Shown here piece after piece: positions 11,700-25,130 of a stretch of 64,000 nucleotides of DNA. A program made the translations under genes and the position numbers. Origin of the DNA: Larix kaempferi (Eukaryota; Streptophyta; Pinopsida; Pinales; Pinaceae). The notes below the pieces were generated by a model. That model did no database searches, was not told the DNA's origin, and saw nothing but the letters and a program-made list of their open reading frames with translations. Location of the stretch: NCBI GenBank assembly GCA_027924585.1, contig BSBM01001138.1, positions 11,394,001 to 11,458,000 of the forward strand. Direction: 5' to 3'. Numbering within the stretch: the first letter of the stretch is position 1; every line of letters starts with the position of its first letter.

Positions 11700-14600
11700 C
11701 TACTTGTTGTTTGTTACAATTGCAGTTGACATACTTCACTTGATTGATGAGAGAACTGGTCAAGTTCGTTGTTACAATTGTGATGACTTGGACACATTGC
11801 ATGAGATTGTTCTCATCCCCAGAGATCGATATTCGACACCCGCGGGAATTTTTTACAAAGTTCATTAAGCACTGGGAAGCATGCAATAGACAAAGGAATG
11901 CTAACCTGGTAAACATAGAAGTCAAAATGGCCAGCGAGAGAACTAGGCCCCACTACTCATGTAGTTACCCATATTGGTGCAGATATTGGGTTGGACATTC
12001 TAGAACGATTAGAAAAACAACACTCATAGCCCCAAATTTCAACTCTATAAAGGATCTCTCACAAGATGCTATCAAAATGTTTAAAAAAAATTCATAGTCT
12101 AGACTTTAATTGTTGGCATTGGCTTTGAGATTTTCCAACTTACACTCCCATTTATAGTCTAGTCTTTAATCATTGGATTTGGTTTTTATTACGAGAGATT
12201 CATTTTATTAAATAAAGGAAAATATTTATACATAACACTTTTATTTACAAGATTTTCATCATTAACAAAAAATAAGATCTTCTCAAAATCTAAACAGTAA
12301 ATAGAAAACCACAATGAAACATTAGACTAGCTAAAGACTAACATATCCATATTGTTCAAAAATCATGTTGACATGTTTTTATGCACTAGAATGGTGCCTC
12401 TTTGAGCTCGATGGTTCTGGTTACTCCTCCACATAGACTAAGCCATATTGCTTAGCCACAAAACTGACCAAGTACTGTAGATTGGTTCAAGTTTTGGTTG
12501 AAATATTCTTCCACTTGTTTCTCCTTATCTTAAATCTTGTATAGGCACACTAGCTTATCCAACACATCTACCACCTCTATCTCAAAAATTTTTTGCTCGA
12601 TAAATTTTCTCTCATCTCTATCCCAGAGTCATTACCGGAACTTGCATAGAGCACATTACAATTTTCTACATAGTGACCTAAGAATTTATTTGGGTCGAAG
12701 ATGTTCGTTTAAAGTAATGATGCTTTCCTAGACCAAATAAATGTATATTTTCCATTTTTTATAAGGAGGAGCTCAATGTTAATCTAACATGGTATATTTT
12801 ATAGTCGTCTTACATATAGTTAGATTTTATTGTAGGTCCAACAATAATGGTAGGCAATTTCATGACTTTTTTCCTCGATAACATGATCGACATAGCACAA
12901 GGCTTGTGGATTGAATGGATACAAGTGTTTTGGCAAGTTCTTTCTATTAATCACTATTGGTAGGGTGCTACTATTTTAAAAGAATGACAAGCATCATGGC
13001 AAGATGAGACATCACAAAATCTAGAGAGAGATTAAAATTCATGGTAGTATGTATATGCTTCTTTACACATTTTTTCACAAATAGTTGCATTGCTTGTCAC
13101 AATAGAGGATTGTTGCATGGATGGGTTGCTATGAAGGAAGGAAGCAAGAGAAAAAAGGCTAACTATAACTTTAGAACATCATAGAGACTACATTTTCAAT
13201 GTTGATGAGTTCACAATAAAATTATACAATCCAATGAATCTTCTAAGGAAACTTAAAGAGAACATTTTCACTATAGTTCATTGGTAATTTAGAAACCCTG
13301 CATCGTTCATTTTATAGAAATTATACTTTTGACTTGTAAAATAATATAATATGTCCATCCATTATAATAATACTTCTGTGGTCCACCCACCATAGCGAAC
13401 AAAAACATTTTGAAACTTCTTGAAATTTTAAGTAGGGAAGAATAGGCTTTCAAGAAACTATGTGCACCTTCAAAGCCACCAAAACATAGTGAAGTTTTCT
13501 ATATGTCATTTTTTCATTGCATGTGAGTAGGAAACCATTGGATCAAATTGGACCCTATGACCACTAGTTTCCTATTGAAACCTATTAATCATGGAATAAG
13601 TTCCCAATAAAACAAAATCCTTGGAGATGCATATCATGGATTGTGTTAGGGAATTATGACACTAATGCTAAAAAAAAATAGCAAGTGGTGAGAAGAAATA
13701 AATGAAAATAAAAATACTCATACCATATTTGGTTCTATGGATCTAATGAAACTTGGTGAGGGCACTGATAAATAGGGCTTTGTTCTCCAAAGGCTCTAAT
13801 TGAATTGATGAATGTTTTATGGAATCTATTTACATTTGCTTAATCACTAGACAATAAAAAAATATAATAAAGTTCTATAATTTCTTCTTCCTCCTCACTA
13901 TTCACAAATGGTGGTTATTTATGTGAAAAAAGAAGTTATCAATGTTACATGGTACGTGTTAGACATGTCCATGTTTACAAAAAAATATGTATTGAATAAT
14001 AAACAAAGATGATACTAGTTAGATATGTCTATGTTTATGAAGAAACATGTATTGAATAATAAACAAAGATAATAATATTTCCACATTAACTTGACTTTAT
14101 TATTTGAAAATTGACATGCATTTAACATATAAAGGGATAGTTTGTAATCTACTAACCTTTATCTCCATCCCTTACATATACTTTGAAATTTGTCTACATA
14201 ATTACCTATATGAATGCAAAGGACAAAGCCAATATCCACCTCCAATAGAATGATCACACTCAATATTCATTAAACAATAACTCAAAGCATCAACTAATCT
14301 CATGAGGATGTTGATCCATCTTCCAACTTTTATTTACATTTCATTTTATGAAATAAAGATGTTATGTTCTCTCCCAACATATTGCCTCGAGAAGCAAGTT
14401 CCATTAGTCCTCTTCAGAATCAATTAGTTATAAAACCATTAAGACAACAATTTATTAATTAATTAGAGATAGTTATCATTATAATAAAATTTTAAAGAAA
14501 TATTAATTGAATAAAATAATTTTTATTTTAAAATATTATTACTTAGTTTGAATGTTTATTTTAAAACATTATTAATTAACTTGAATGTTTATTATTACAA

Positions 14601-15688
14601 TTAAGTTTTTTGTTCTTACGAAAATTATACTTAGAGAGGATAGAATGTTAACAATAAGTTATGTCTAATTATAAATAATTATTATAATAATCAAGTTTTA
14701 AGAGATTTTAATTATATGAAATCATTTACACGGAGGAAAAAACACCAATTAATTAACTTTGGATAATTATCACAATAATTGAAAGTTTTTGCAATAGAGC
14801 ATATTATATTTTAGAGTATAATAAGTTTTTCACTAAATCATGTTATATTTAAGAGTACTTGGTCACATAATATATGGTCGTGAGGTAATTTACAAAAGGA
14901 ATTGAGAGAGTAATGCCACGATTCAAAAAAATCTAATAGAAAAACTTAAGATGAAGATAGATAGCTTTGACTAAATTGAAGTAGGGTTGTGAGATCATTT
15001 AAAAAAATAAAAGGCAAAGAGAAAATGCCTACATGGAATTAGAAGCCCAAATATGATTGATGTCTCCATGAGTCCATTTGATATTACAATAATCAATGAG
15101 CCATGGACATTCTCCATCTCCACTAGATCATATAGTTCCTTCTCCAATAGATAATAGTTTCACGAGCAATGGACATAAAACCATACTCGTAACCAATAAT
15201 TACAGCAATGGGCATGGGTCAAGAAACCAAAGGAATGAACATGGGGCATGTTTACATTCATCAATGATGTCCATCCTCATAGTAATCATAAATCTCTCCT
15301 TGTGATTTCTACAACACCTTACCTCACCTCTTAGATTGATAAATCGCTCCTTTTGATTCCTACAACATCTTGACTCCTGGAGAGATAATAATCAATATCC
15401 AATGAAACAACAAATGGTTAGGAGACAAAGCTATGCTTCCATGTCCTTGTGGAAACTTGAATTGCATATATGAAACAATTTTATAGAATAGCATAGAATA
15501 CAGAGTCTTTGCTTTAACAACATGCAATTTGCCATTAATTCTATGGAGCTCTTGTAAACAAAAAATGTCAAATAGCATTGAGATTCCTTGAAGCTTGTTA
15601 TGAAGGAGTAATGGATTGTGAAATTCCACAAAATTAAAGAACTCCATTTGTAACATAGAAAACCAGTTTTGTATGGACTGAGCAAGGC

Positions 15689-15690
<2 letters not shown>
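11700..15690. other. AT-rich intergenic DNA
   Basis: No protein family, RNA gene or terminal repeat is recognisable. A 60-bp tandem duplication is present around 13960-14075 (shared block tattgaataataaacaaagat at 13991 and 14051). One 117-codon frame at 11744-12097 resembles no family I know. Confidence 0.45.

Positions 15691-15691
<1 letters not shown>

Positions 15692-15725
<34 letters not shown>
15692..15725. repeat. (TA)n microsatellite
   Basis: A run of about 17 TA dinucleotides. Confidence 0.9.
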
Positions 15726-15728
<3 letters not shown>

Positions 15729-15899
15729 GTCCATAATCTATATATTTTCTCCACTTTGTTTTCTTTTTCAACAAATTCCAATGGATATATATATTTTTCA
15801 TTAATAATCAGTATTTCATATTACTTTTCCATGGATAACCTACCTAGACCATATTGCATGAATGGTATAAAAAACATTTGACATAAATATATTTACAAC

Positions 15900-16213
15900 T
15901 AAACTTATGAAAAGAGAACATATATTCCCTTTCAAACTCACCAAATTCAAAGTGATGTATTTTCTTACTTTCTCCACTACCAAACACTATAATAACCTGA
16001 AATAAGTGTGATGGAATTTTCCTAGAAAACACCCCCACATAGTTTCCATTGAGATAACTCTTATGAAAATAGTACATATGATTCCCTTTTAAACTCAACA
16101 AATTCAAAGTGATGTATTTTCTTACTTTCTCCACTACCAAACACTATAATAACCTGAAATAAGTGTGACAGAATTTTCCTAGAAAACACCCCGACATAGT
16201 TTCCATTGAGATA
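15900..16213. repeat. 157-bp tandem duplication
   Basis: Two copies, offset by 157 bp, share long near-identical blocks such as caaattcaaagtgatgtat and catagtttccattgagata. Only a few substitutions separate them, so the duplication is fairly young. The open frames reading through both copies are a by-product. Confidence 0.8.
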
Positions 16214-17455
16214 TTTGATATAATTATATAATTGGTCTCGAGATATTAATGAATTTATATACAACTATATCCATAAAAAAATAAACTAGCAATTTGTTTC
16301 CTAAACAAGGGCCTCATTATCATTATTATTGTTATGTTATTTAACTGCTCTGCATAAGGTTTGATCCCTGACTGGGGTTTTTGAATAAATATTCACGGTC
16401 TAGATTGAATGGCGGGTAACATAACCATGAAAGAGATCGCATTGTAAGTAAAAACTTATACGAGGTCTGAAATTGCCAAGGTGAGGATTTCTGCTCAACA
16501 AGGTTAAATATAAGAAAATTTTATGTGAAAATCAATGTACCTGGAGATTGCTTAAGAATCAGGCCTGGAATTTGACGGCTTGTAGGACGTTTTCATCCGG
16601 TGGAACGTATTTGACATGTAGCTACAAAATAAACCCGTCAACGGCTATGGGCATGTAAATTTTTATAACGTCAATTTGAAGTTTAACATCTTGCATAACC
16701 TGTCATAATTTCTAATACCATTGTAGGTAGGCATAGCAGTCTATAGGGTAGCATAGGATAGCGTTTGGCTGATGGGGATAGGCAGGTCAGCCCACAGGAA
16801 GCAGGCATTGTACGCTCTATCTGCACTGCCATGTTGGAGATCAGACTGAGACTGCCAGAAAGTATAGATAGCTATCAATAGCTCTCCAATGTAGATGCAG
16901 AAAACACCATAGATATTAAAGTTGCACTCATAGTTGTACGCATGATGTGGGGAATGAGATTAATGATACTTATATATATTATTCATTAAGTCACTCTGGT
17001 GGTAGTGCCCAGTGCTAGTGCTAAATCCCAATAATCTGAGTAGCAGATCTACTAAGGGTTCAAAGTAGGAAGAATCGTTTAAAGTATCATAATTGTGATA
17101 GTGAAACTATAAATGCCATTAAATCACATAACAAGGAAAAAGACTAAGTAAATTGAACCCACACTAATCTCTTTGTCATAGGCGTTAGCGAACCAGAGAG
17201 ACTAATCAGAATTTGGTTTGATCCCGAGTTCCTGACACATTATGTTATTTGGACTTGCCACAACATCCTGCATGTTCCCTCTTTTTTACTGCCTCTAACT
17301 ATATGTTAATGTTATAATGTTTTTAGACTAGTGACTGTAGCTGTTGTGAAATTCTTTAAAAATTCTAAGAAAACTCTCAAATTCCTTACCCGTCATCAAA
17401 GCCTATGCAAGCAAGTTATTCCGAGTCTTTGGAATAGTGAAAATTGGGTCATTGA

Positions 17456-18094
17456 TTGAGGAAGCCAAAAGATAAACTAAAATTGTCTCCTTTCATAGCC
17501 ACACTTTCGAAAGATTATCGGTCCTCTTCTTTATGTCTATGTTCTCCTTCTCCAGACTGGTCAGAGGATTTGAGCAGTAGAGAGTTGAATGTAGAAGATT
17601 ATCGGTCCTCTTCTTTCTGTCTATGCTCTCCTTCTCCAGAATGGTCAGAGGATTTGAGCAGTAGAGAGTTGAATGTAGAAGATTATCGGTCCTCTTCTTT
17701 CTGTCTATGCTCTCCTTCTCCAGAATGGTCAAAGGATTTGGGCAATAGAGAGTTGAATGTAGAAGATTATCGGTCCTCTTGTTTCTGTCTATGCTCTCCT
17801 TCTCCAGAATGGTCAGAGGATTTGGGCAGTAGAGAGTTGAATGTAGAAGATTATCGGTCCTCTTGTTTCTGTCTATGCTCTCCTTCTCCAGAATGGTCAG
17901 AGGATTTGAGCAGTAGAGAGTTGAATGTAGAAGATTATCGGTCCTCTTCTTCCTGTCTATGCTCTCCTTCTCCAGAATGGTCAGAGGATTTGGGCAATAG
18001 AGAGTTGAATGTAGAAGATTATCGGTCCTCTTCTTTCTGTGTAAGCTCTCCTTCTCCAGAATGGTCAGATGATTTGGGCAGTAGAGAGAGTTGA
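17456..18094 (+). CDS. Open frame over the 84-bp minisatellite, hypothetical
   Basis: The frame opens right after a stop and has no ATG anywhere; its first possible start is a TTG. An unspliced plant mRNA would be unlikely to translate it. It could only be an internal exon, or not coding. The product would be a 28-residue repeat (core SPSPEWSEDL..RELNVEDYRSS) rich in Ser, Cys and Glu, seven units long. A 2-bp insertion at about 18089 then shifts the frame into a stop. Seven 84-bp units stay in frame without a stop, which is notable, but the repeat length is a multiple of three and that alone would preserve the frame. Confidence 0.25.
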   Translation: MRKPKDKLKLSPFIATLSKDYRSSSLCLCSPSPDWSEDLSSRELNVEDYRSSSFCLCSPSPEWSEDLSSRELNVEDYRSSSFCLCSPSPEWSKDLGNRELNVEDYRSSCFCLCSPSPEWSEDLGSRELNVEDYRSSCFCLCSPSPEWSEDLSSRELNVEDYRSSSSCLCSPSPEWSEDLGNRELNVEDYRSSSFCVSSPSPEWSDDLGSRES

Positions 18095-18270
18095 ATGTAG
18101 AAGATTATCGGTCCTCTTGTTTATGTCTATGCTCTCCTTCTCTAGCATGGTCAGAGGATTTGGGCAGTAGAGAGTTGAATGTAGAAGATTCTCGGTCCTC
18201 TTCTTTCTATCTATGCTCTCCTTCTCCAGAATGGTCATAGGATTTGGGCAGTAGAGAGTTGAATGTAGAA
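17513..18270 (+). repeat. 84-bp minisatellite, nine units
   Basis: Units begin with gattatcggtcctctt at 17513, 17597, 17681, 17765, 17849, 17933, 18017, 18103 and (as gattctcgg) 18187. The spacing is exactly 84 bp except for one 86-bp unit. Variation between units is mainly single substitutions (ttctttc/tgtttc, gagcag/gggcag/gggcaa), and the variants are shared in patterns that suggest unequal exchange. Confidence 0.95.
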
Positions 18271-18582
18271 CTAATGAGATAGCTAAAGCCTAAAATGGGT
18301 GACAAGTAGCCCTAAAATTTGACTGCTGTAGGACGTTTTTTTTCCAGTGGAAGGTATCTAAATATTGCTATAAACTTTGTGCAACTCGGTCATCTAAAGG
18401 TATGGCATCTAGAAGACCTGTTATTTAAAAAAAAATACCTTATGGATGATTTTCTGAAAGAAGGATGTGTCGTTTGAATTGTTTAGCCTTTTCTTGATCC
18501 ATTCTGTAAGTCTGTTTTGGTTAGTTTGGTAGTTAATGTCTAAGAATTTTCCAGCAAACTCGCTCTTTTTTATTCATTGTTC

Positions 18583-18780
18583 TGGCTCTTTGTTCAGTTG
18601 TTTCATACAAATCATTGTTCTAGCTCTTTGTTTAGTTGTTTCATACAAAATTGTTTTCTTAACAGTTTGGAAGTTTGGACGATTCAGTTTTCTGGATCTT
18701 GTTTAGCTATTTCATACAAAAGCCTTTAGAATTATGTTTTCAGCTATTTCATACAAAAGCCTTTAGAATTATGTTTTCAG
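18583..18780. repeat. Short tandem repeats around 'gtttcatacaaa'
   Basis: Four units contain (a/g)ttgtttcatacaaa or agctatttcatacaaa. The last two share the 25-bp block ending cctttagaattatg in direct repeat. They lie in the right arm of the TIR element. Confidence 0.6.
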
Positions 18781-19125
18781 TCATTTCAAGATTATGTTTA
18801 TTAATATAATCATTCTATATTATATAATTAAAAAGTTATGATATAATTTATAATTATTTTGGTTAATATTTTATTATTATAAATGTTGTTATTTTTTAAT
18901 ATTCTTAGTTTTATATTTATAAGAAAATTGTAAAAATAAAATTTAAAGAAAAGAAATAACAAAATTATAATATAAAATTGATATATAAAAAATAAATTTT
19001 AAATGACAGTCAGAAATTCAAAGAAAACGTAAAATGACAGTCGTGAAAAAAACAAACCCGTCAAGAAATTCCAGGCCTGCTTAAGATGGTCGTATGGGTA
19101 TAATTGTTAACATACATGAATAACG

Positions 19126-19231
19126 ACATCAATATTCTTCTTGAAATCAATGTTGGATAAAGACATCAGTATTCTTTGTGATATCAATGTTGGATAAAGA
19201 CATCATTATTCTTCGCGAGATCAATGCTGGA
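19126..19231. repeat. Three 42-bp tandem units
   Basis: The phrase 'gacatcantattcttcnngaaatcaatgttggataaa' occurs three times head to tail just outside the right end of the TIR element, with small differences. Confidence 0.75.
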
Positions 19232-19789
19232 ATGGCCATTTCCAGGAAAGGAATCTGTTTTCAGCATCGTCTGAGGTTAAAACACTCCATGAGGGAAGTC
19301 AGAGTTTAGCAAGGATTGTGCAGCGATATCAAAAGGTAGATTCATGATAACATTTGAGATGTTTATATATTAGATTAAATAAAAAGAACAATATCGATTT
19401 TTTTTTAAAACATGTTTAAAAAAAAAATATTAAAGTCATTACATGTAATAATATATCCTTCCCTCGAAAAGTATACAGCAGGCGGAGCAAATCAACAGAC
19501 CAATGGGAGTTTGTTGGCCATATATGCCCTTCCTTTTCAGTGAATGACGATATGTAGCAAGTTGCCATTGTGGCGGAATTTTTTTTTTAATCGGCGTGTG
19601 CCCCAGTTTGGTTTTGTGTTGGTTGAGGATGCCACACGACAAAACCTCTGTAGTGAGAGCGGTCGAGCTGTCATTAACCCTTTGTATGAGTGAAAAGTGA
19701 ACAACAGGTGCAACACTAGACAGAAAAAAAACAATGAACTCGGGATCAGCAAGTGGAGATTTGGAGTTATGCGGTCATGTGTCAATTAC

Positions 19790-19843
19790 AACCGCACATC
19801 GAAAGTGCATGCAACACACGCACATCGAAAGTGCATGCAGCAC
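19790..19843. repeat. Two 25-bp tandem units
   Basis: The unit gcacatcgaaagtgcatgca is repeated twice directly. No function is apparent. Confidence 0.7.
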
Positions 19844-19849
19844 ACCCGG

Positions 19850-22800
19850 CTTGCTGATCATAGCCCAGGTCAATGCAATGCATCCATTCCAGTAAACCAT
19901 TAAATGAGATAAACCACTAAACGATTCACGTAAATGACATGAGACTTCATTGTTGCATGCACCTCTCATGTCAATTAGCTTCATGGAGAGCGATACAATT
20001 GCTTTTAGACCCTTGTAAAAGTAATGAATGTCGCCATGTGCTTTTAAAGAAACATTAGAAAGACAAGGTAAATTGATGGAATGTATCGATACTTGGCCAT
20101 TGCCCCAAATGCCTTTTTTGGCACAAATGAAGTAAAATTGTTCAAACATTGCATAAATGTCACAAGACACGGAGTGTCATAAGGTCAAGATCATGGCAGA
20201 GCAAGCTACATATAGCATTGATGAACACAAATATCACTCTCACCTGGATTAAAACCAAAATAAAGCTGCACTTTTTCATTAAGCATTGAAGCCAAGATAA
20301 ATTTCAGCTGTAATCAGGAAAAACTATTGACACCGTGTCTAAATTGTGTTTGAAATCCATGGGTCAATTTAATCAATAAATAAAGTAAACACTTTAAAAT
20401 AAAACTATTTACCGTCCTGTCAACTGGACACCTAGAAGTATCTATATAACATGCTTATCTATAAAGTAGATGCATGATAGACAACTGTTGAACGCATGTG
20501 AAAATCTAGTCAGAACTAATGTCAAGCCAATCCGCTACATAGAGATAGACGAGCAATTAATTGAGCTTAGCTTATCTTATCATAGAGATAGATCCATTTA
20601 TCCTATCATATTTAATAATTAATAATCAAGTAGTATGATTTGAATAGCTATGAGAAAATAAAAACTAATATATATGGAAAAATATTTAAATGTAATTAAA
20701 GTATTAAATTATAGAGCAATATAAGATGTAGACCATGTTATTTACAAGGGAGAATATATTTCAATATATCAAATACATGGATAATATATATGTAAGAGGT
20801 AGAAAGAGAAAAAATATTAATAAATTTGGTTCTCTAAGAGAAAAAGGGATAAAATAAGACTGGCTACAAAGAAAAATTACATGAAAGGGTTTTTAAAGAG
20901 TATATACTCCAAATTAAAAATAAGTTTGGTCTTTGGTGGTGGAGTAGTGGTATTAAATGTTGACTTATCCACAATAGTTTATATAAACACATTTTTTTGT
21001 TTGAATGTTTATGAGAAAGTTGTAGACTACAAGGTTTTTCTATATACTAAAATAACAATTTATAAAAACATACTAAATTTTCAATATAACAAGTGCCCTT
21101 TTTTCTACAATTTTTGTGCACAACCAGCATTCCTTCTTTGTGAGTTTCCTATGACAATGATCTTCCTTATTGGTAAGCCTTCCTCATCTCGTAGTTTATT
21201 CTTCTTCTTCTATCAACATAGATCCTATAACATTGCAATAGATCGATATATGCCATTGTCATTTTGGGATGGATATGCTTTGACATGTAAAAATGCTTAG
21301 GTTCATGTTATCTACATTCCTTCCAGTTGTGTTTAATCATAGTATTAGTAGTAGCATCCATAACTCTTTAACATGCCAATTGTTCATGCATAACAGACAT
21401 CCACTTAAGTTATCTCTGTAGCCATTTGTTTGGACAATATGTGGCAGACATAGGTTAACATACTACGCATGTTAATACATGGTAGAGATAGATTAATAAC
21501 CGAGAGACACAAGTTAATACAAGGTCAACATAGATGACATTACCATGTTAATCCTTCATTAACAAGCAATCAACATTTACCCAATGAAATGCCATCAATA
21601 GATAATTTTAGATGAAGAGGAAGAAGGAAGTAGGGACATTAGTCATTAATAAAGTATTAAATGTGCTATAAATTCAAATAGGACACCTATAAACATAATA
21701 ATGCAACTCTTTGACGGGTAGCTCTATAAAGGAGCGAGTTAAACATTTTACGATTTGCACTTTTTCAGTTATTTTTGCGGGAATTCGATGATGAGATTTA
21801 AGCTAAAATTGCCGTTTTCATTGTTCAATTGCAATTTTGATTGTAGAAATTAATTCAATACATTCAAATACCCCTATACACTCCAATTATGGAGACCAAT
21901 ACTAAATGTTTTAGATTATTTCCAAAAAAAAACAAAAAAACATAACTACAAACCTGTATTCCATCTTTCACCAAATCTTTTGAGGATTCTCACTTCTCAT
22001 CTCATGTGAGATTATTATTATGTTAATGACGTCCTTGACTGATTCCAGAAGCTCCCATTGAAATGTTAATGGAGATAATGTGTTTGATCACCTTAGAACA
22101 TACAAAGATTAAGGGTCTTGATAAATGTATATACAAACGAAAATTCCGTGACAATTAAGTAAGCTTAAAGAAGTAAAGATGTAATGGAGGGCCATATTAT
22201 AAACAAGAGTTGCTTGCAGCTTAGTCCCTGCCTTATAATATAAAAACAATAATAACATAATTAATACAAAAAACAATATTATTTATCAATAAATTGTTAT
22301 TTATTTTAAAAATTAAAAAGATAATATTAATGAAAAGAAAATCGTTTTTTTACAAAGCATATTTTTGTACATATTTTTTCTAAAGAAAACAAAAGATAAC
22401 TACTTACAAAAATTTCTTTATATATACTCTATTCAACACTATCCAAAATTTTCTTTATATTACACAATAAAACTACACACCAAACTAAATTCTTTACTTC
22501 AAACAAAAAAACAACATATCATCTTTACTTTTATTATATATATATATATATATTTTTTTTAAATCAATTTCTCTTGAGAACCATCAACGCAATATTGTAA
22601 AGATTAAAAATTTTAAAATAAATTCTTAATAAATAAATAAACATTATTCAACACATTTTGAATGGATTTTACAAATCAATATTTAAATTTATAAGTTTTG
22701 ATTTTAAACATTAAATTTTTTTTAATAAATTTTAATTTTAAATATAAAAATATTATTAAAATTAATATAAAAAACAAATAAATATGAATTTGTGATTCAA

Positions 22801-23638
22801 GTTTTTTAAGTATGAAAACATTCCTGAGTATTTATTTGATATTAAAAATACATTTCTATATATAGTATTATGATTAAAATTAAAAAAACGTAATACCAAA
22901 ACAATAAAATTATATATATATATATATATATATACTTTCTAAATTTGAGAGTTTAGTTTTTAAAATGTTTCTTTATTATAAATAAATGAAAAGCAAATTG
23001 ATAATCAATATAGTATATAATTTAAGCATTTTGCTTCCAAAAGAAATTGCAAAATGAATTGTGAATACAATGTCGTATTCACTTGGAATGAAAGTAACAG
23101 CTACACACTTTACAAGGTAACCTCTTTCAATTCATACACGATAACCCAAGAGCTCTTCTTTCCTACTTGTTGAAAATTTCCAATATCACACATAAGAAAA
23201 CCTCATTTAACACTCACTTGTGGATGCTTTAAAAGTTTCCTTACTCCATTCATAACATGGTCTCTCAAATAATATATAATGTTGGGTTTTGGAAATGGTA
23301 ATGCAACCTTTGATAAGAGATATAAATGTGAAAGTGTAGGACATTAGGCAACAATTCTTTGTCACTGTATTTTTATATAACATTTTAAAAAAACCATTGG
23401 ATAAAAAAACGGCCTCCTCACATAACATTATAAAAAATTAGTGCGCAATTGGTTTTATAATGAATTGGTTTCAAACTAATTCTAAAAGGAAGAATATATG
23501 TGTAGGCATATAGTCAACTGACAATCTTTGAATGCATATTATAAGGTCAGACAAAACTAACCCATGCTTGAATGTGGAGAAACCTACACACAATCTTTTT
23601 TTAAATACAGATATATGGAAAAGATAGAATACGTCGAA
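19850..23638. other. AT-rich intergenic DNA
   Basis: I see no recognisable gene. A 139-codon frame at 20881-21300 starts with ATG but has no domain, no homologue I recognise and the AT-rich composition of its flanks. The part 22240-23000 is extremely AT-rich, with (TA)n runs near 22538-22551 and 22911-22933. Confidence 0.45.
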
Positions 23639-25130
23639 TGTCATGTCCCAAATTTGGAATTGGGTCACAATGGCCTAATCACATTAGCCATATTCATTAG
23701 AGTTTGTAAAATTGATGTTAAGGGTTAAATAATTGCCAAGGAGGAAAATTACTAGTTTCCTAGGTTTGGGGTGGAAGCTTTGGGATTTGGAATAAGGGGG
23801 ATAATAAATGATGTTTAGACATTAGAAGGGTTCAAGTATTTAACAAATAGAGTGAATAAAGAAATTCAAGAGAAATCCTAAGTGACAAATGGTTTTGGAG
23901 ACATATGGAGGATGTGGGACCCACACTAGCTTGATTTTTCATAATACATGGTATCTCTCTTTTGCAAATTTGAATTAATGGGAATGTGAATACTCTTGGG
24001 TGAGTTGGTAAGTCATAACACATGTAATTGAGCATCTCAGGTCGAATTGGGAAGGATTGGTAACCTCCATGGAAGATAAAGAGTCAAAGTGGAAGTTTGT
24101 GGACACTTGGGCTAGATTCCCTAGCCCCTATGACACCAATGATGGAGCATCTATGACAACTATGACAAATTGCAGACCTTACCTCTGACATCTAACCACT
24201 ATGACATGTCAACCCCAAAAATAGGCTCAAAGAAGGCGAATTTGGGAGTTGGAGAAGCCAAAGAGACTCAAAATCGAATTTGGGAGAAGATGGAAGGTTG
24301 GAACCAGGAGACAAGTGGCAAATGTGGAATATTTCTTAAATAGAAATCTATTGAATCTATTGAGAGGATTTTGACCCTTAGAAGAATAATGTTGGTTATA
24401 AAATGTAGAAATGAAGTATGAGAATATCTTTTGATCATTTGTAGAATTTGCAATTGCATTTGTGAAGAGGGAGAGCTAGTGGATGACTAGTTTCTTGCCT
24501 TAGCCAATTTCGAGGGTGAAAGATTCCCATCCAAGTTGGTAATTGCAAAGGCCATTCAGACCTTTCATTTGGGGCTTTAATGGAGTCTTTATTTGCAGGT
24601 GTAAGCTTTTTTTCCTTGGAAAAAGTCCGTAATTTTATTTCAAAAAGATGATCAAAATTACATATTGCACATGTAGTAGAATCAACAAGGATCCCTACAT
24701 TTTCACATATTTCTATCCCATATAAGCAAAAACAACAGCTTATAAAGAGCTGAACCAAAAAAAAGAGAAACCCAGAGAGAAGAACAGATAAATCTTGAAC
24801 ATACTACAGAAAGTGTGAGTAGAAACCCACTCAAATCCACCATAGCCACACAAGAACAAGAAGCTATGACCATCCACAACTCACATTGCAGTAGACTCTC
24901 CACAGAAAGATATAGATCCGTCAAAACCGAAACCCTCATCAGAGGAAGCAGAAGATCCATGTCTGTGGACAGAGCAGCAGACACGGTAGACCTCCCAAAC
25001 CGGCAAAAACAACCAACAAGCAAACCCCTGATGAAGAATCACCCAGAGAAACCCCATTTTGGCTGGAGCAGTCCGCCGAAGCAAGCTGAGCGTCGCTGAA
25101 ATCAATCCCCAGACGCCTCCACCGTATGAA

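Larger units (their letters stand above)
16551..19088. mobile_element. Non-autonomous TIR DNA element (hAT- or Mutator-like) carrying a minisatellite
   Basis: The ends are a perfect 14-bp inverted repeat, CAGGCCTGGAATTT, at 16560-16573 and in reverse complement at 19066-19079; GACGG continues the match after a 3-base gap. Outside the repeats lie CTTAAGAAT (16551-16559) and CTTAAGATG (19080-19088), a probable 8-9 bp target duplication with decay in its last bases. That length fits hAT (8 bp) or Mutator-like (9 bp) families. No transposase is encoded. A second, diverged copy of the left subterminal block (tgtaggacgtttt) sits internally at about 18308-18353, suggesting a composite or internally duplicated element. 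Confidence 0.65.

Noticed and set aside
10992-11743. Long open frames over the CT tracts (221-245 codons, both strands)
   Set aside because: Simple (CT)n/(GA)n repeats lack stop codons, so the frames are artefacts; the translations are only Ser-Leu or Arg-Glu repeats.
11744-12097. 117-codon ATG frame downstream of the CT block
   Set aside because: No recognisable domain or splice context, and it follows a low-complexity tract. It is not supported as a gene.
15844-16264. Overlapping minus-strand frames of 67 and 98 codons with similar products
   Set aside because: They translate the two copies of a 157-bp tandem duplication; the similarity is explained by the DNA repeat.
20881-21300. 139-codon ATG frame
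   Set aside because: Composition matches the AT-rich flanks and it has no known motif. Length alone does not support a call.
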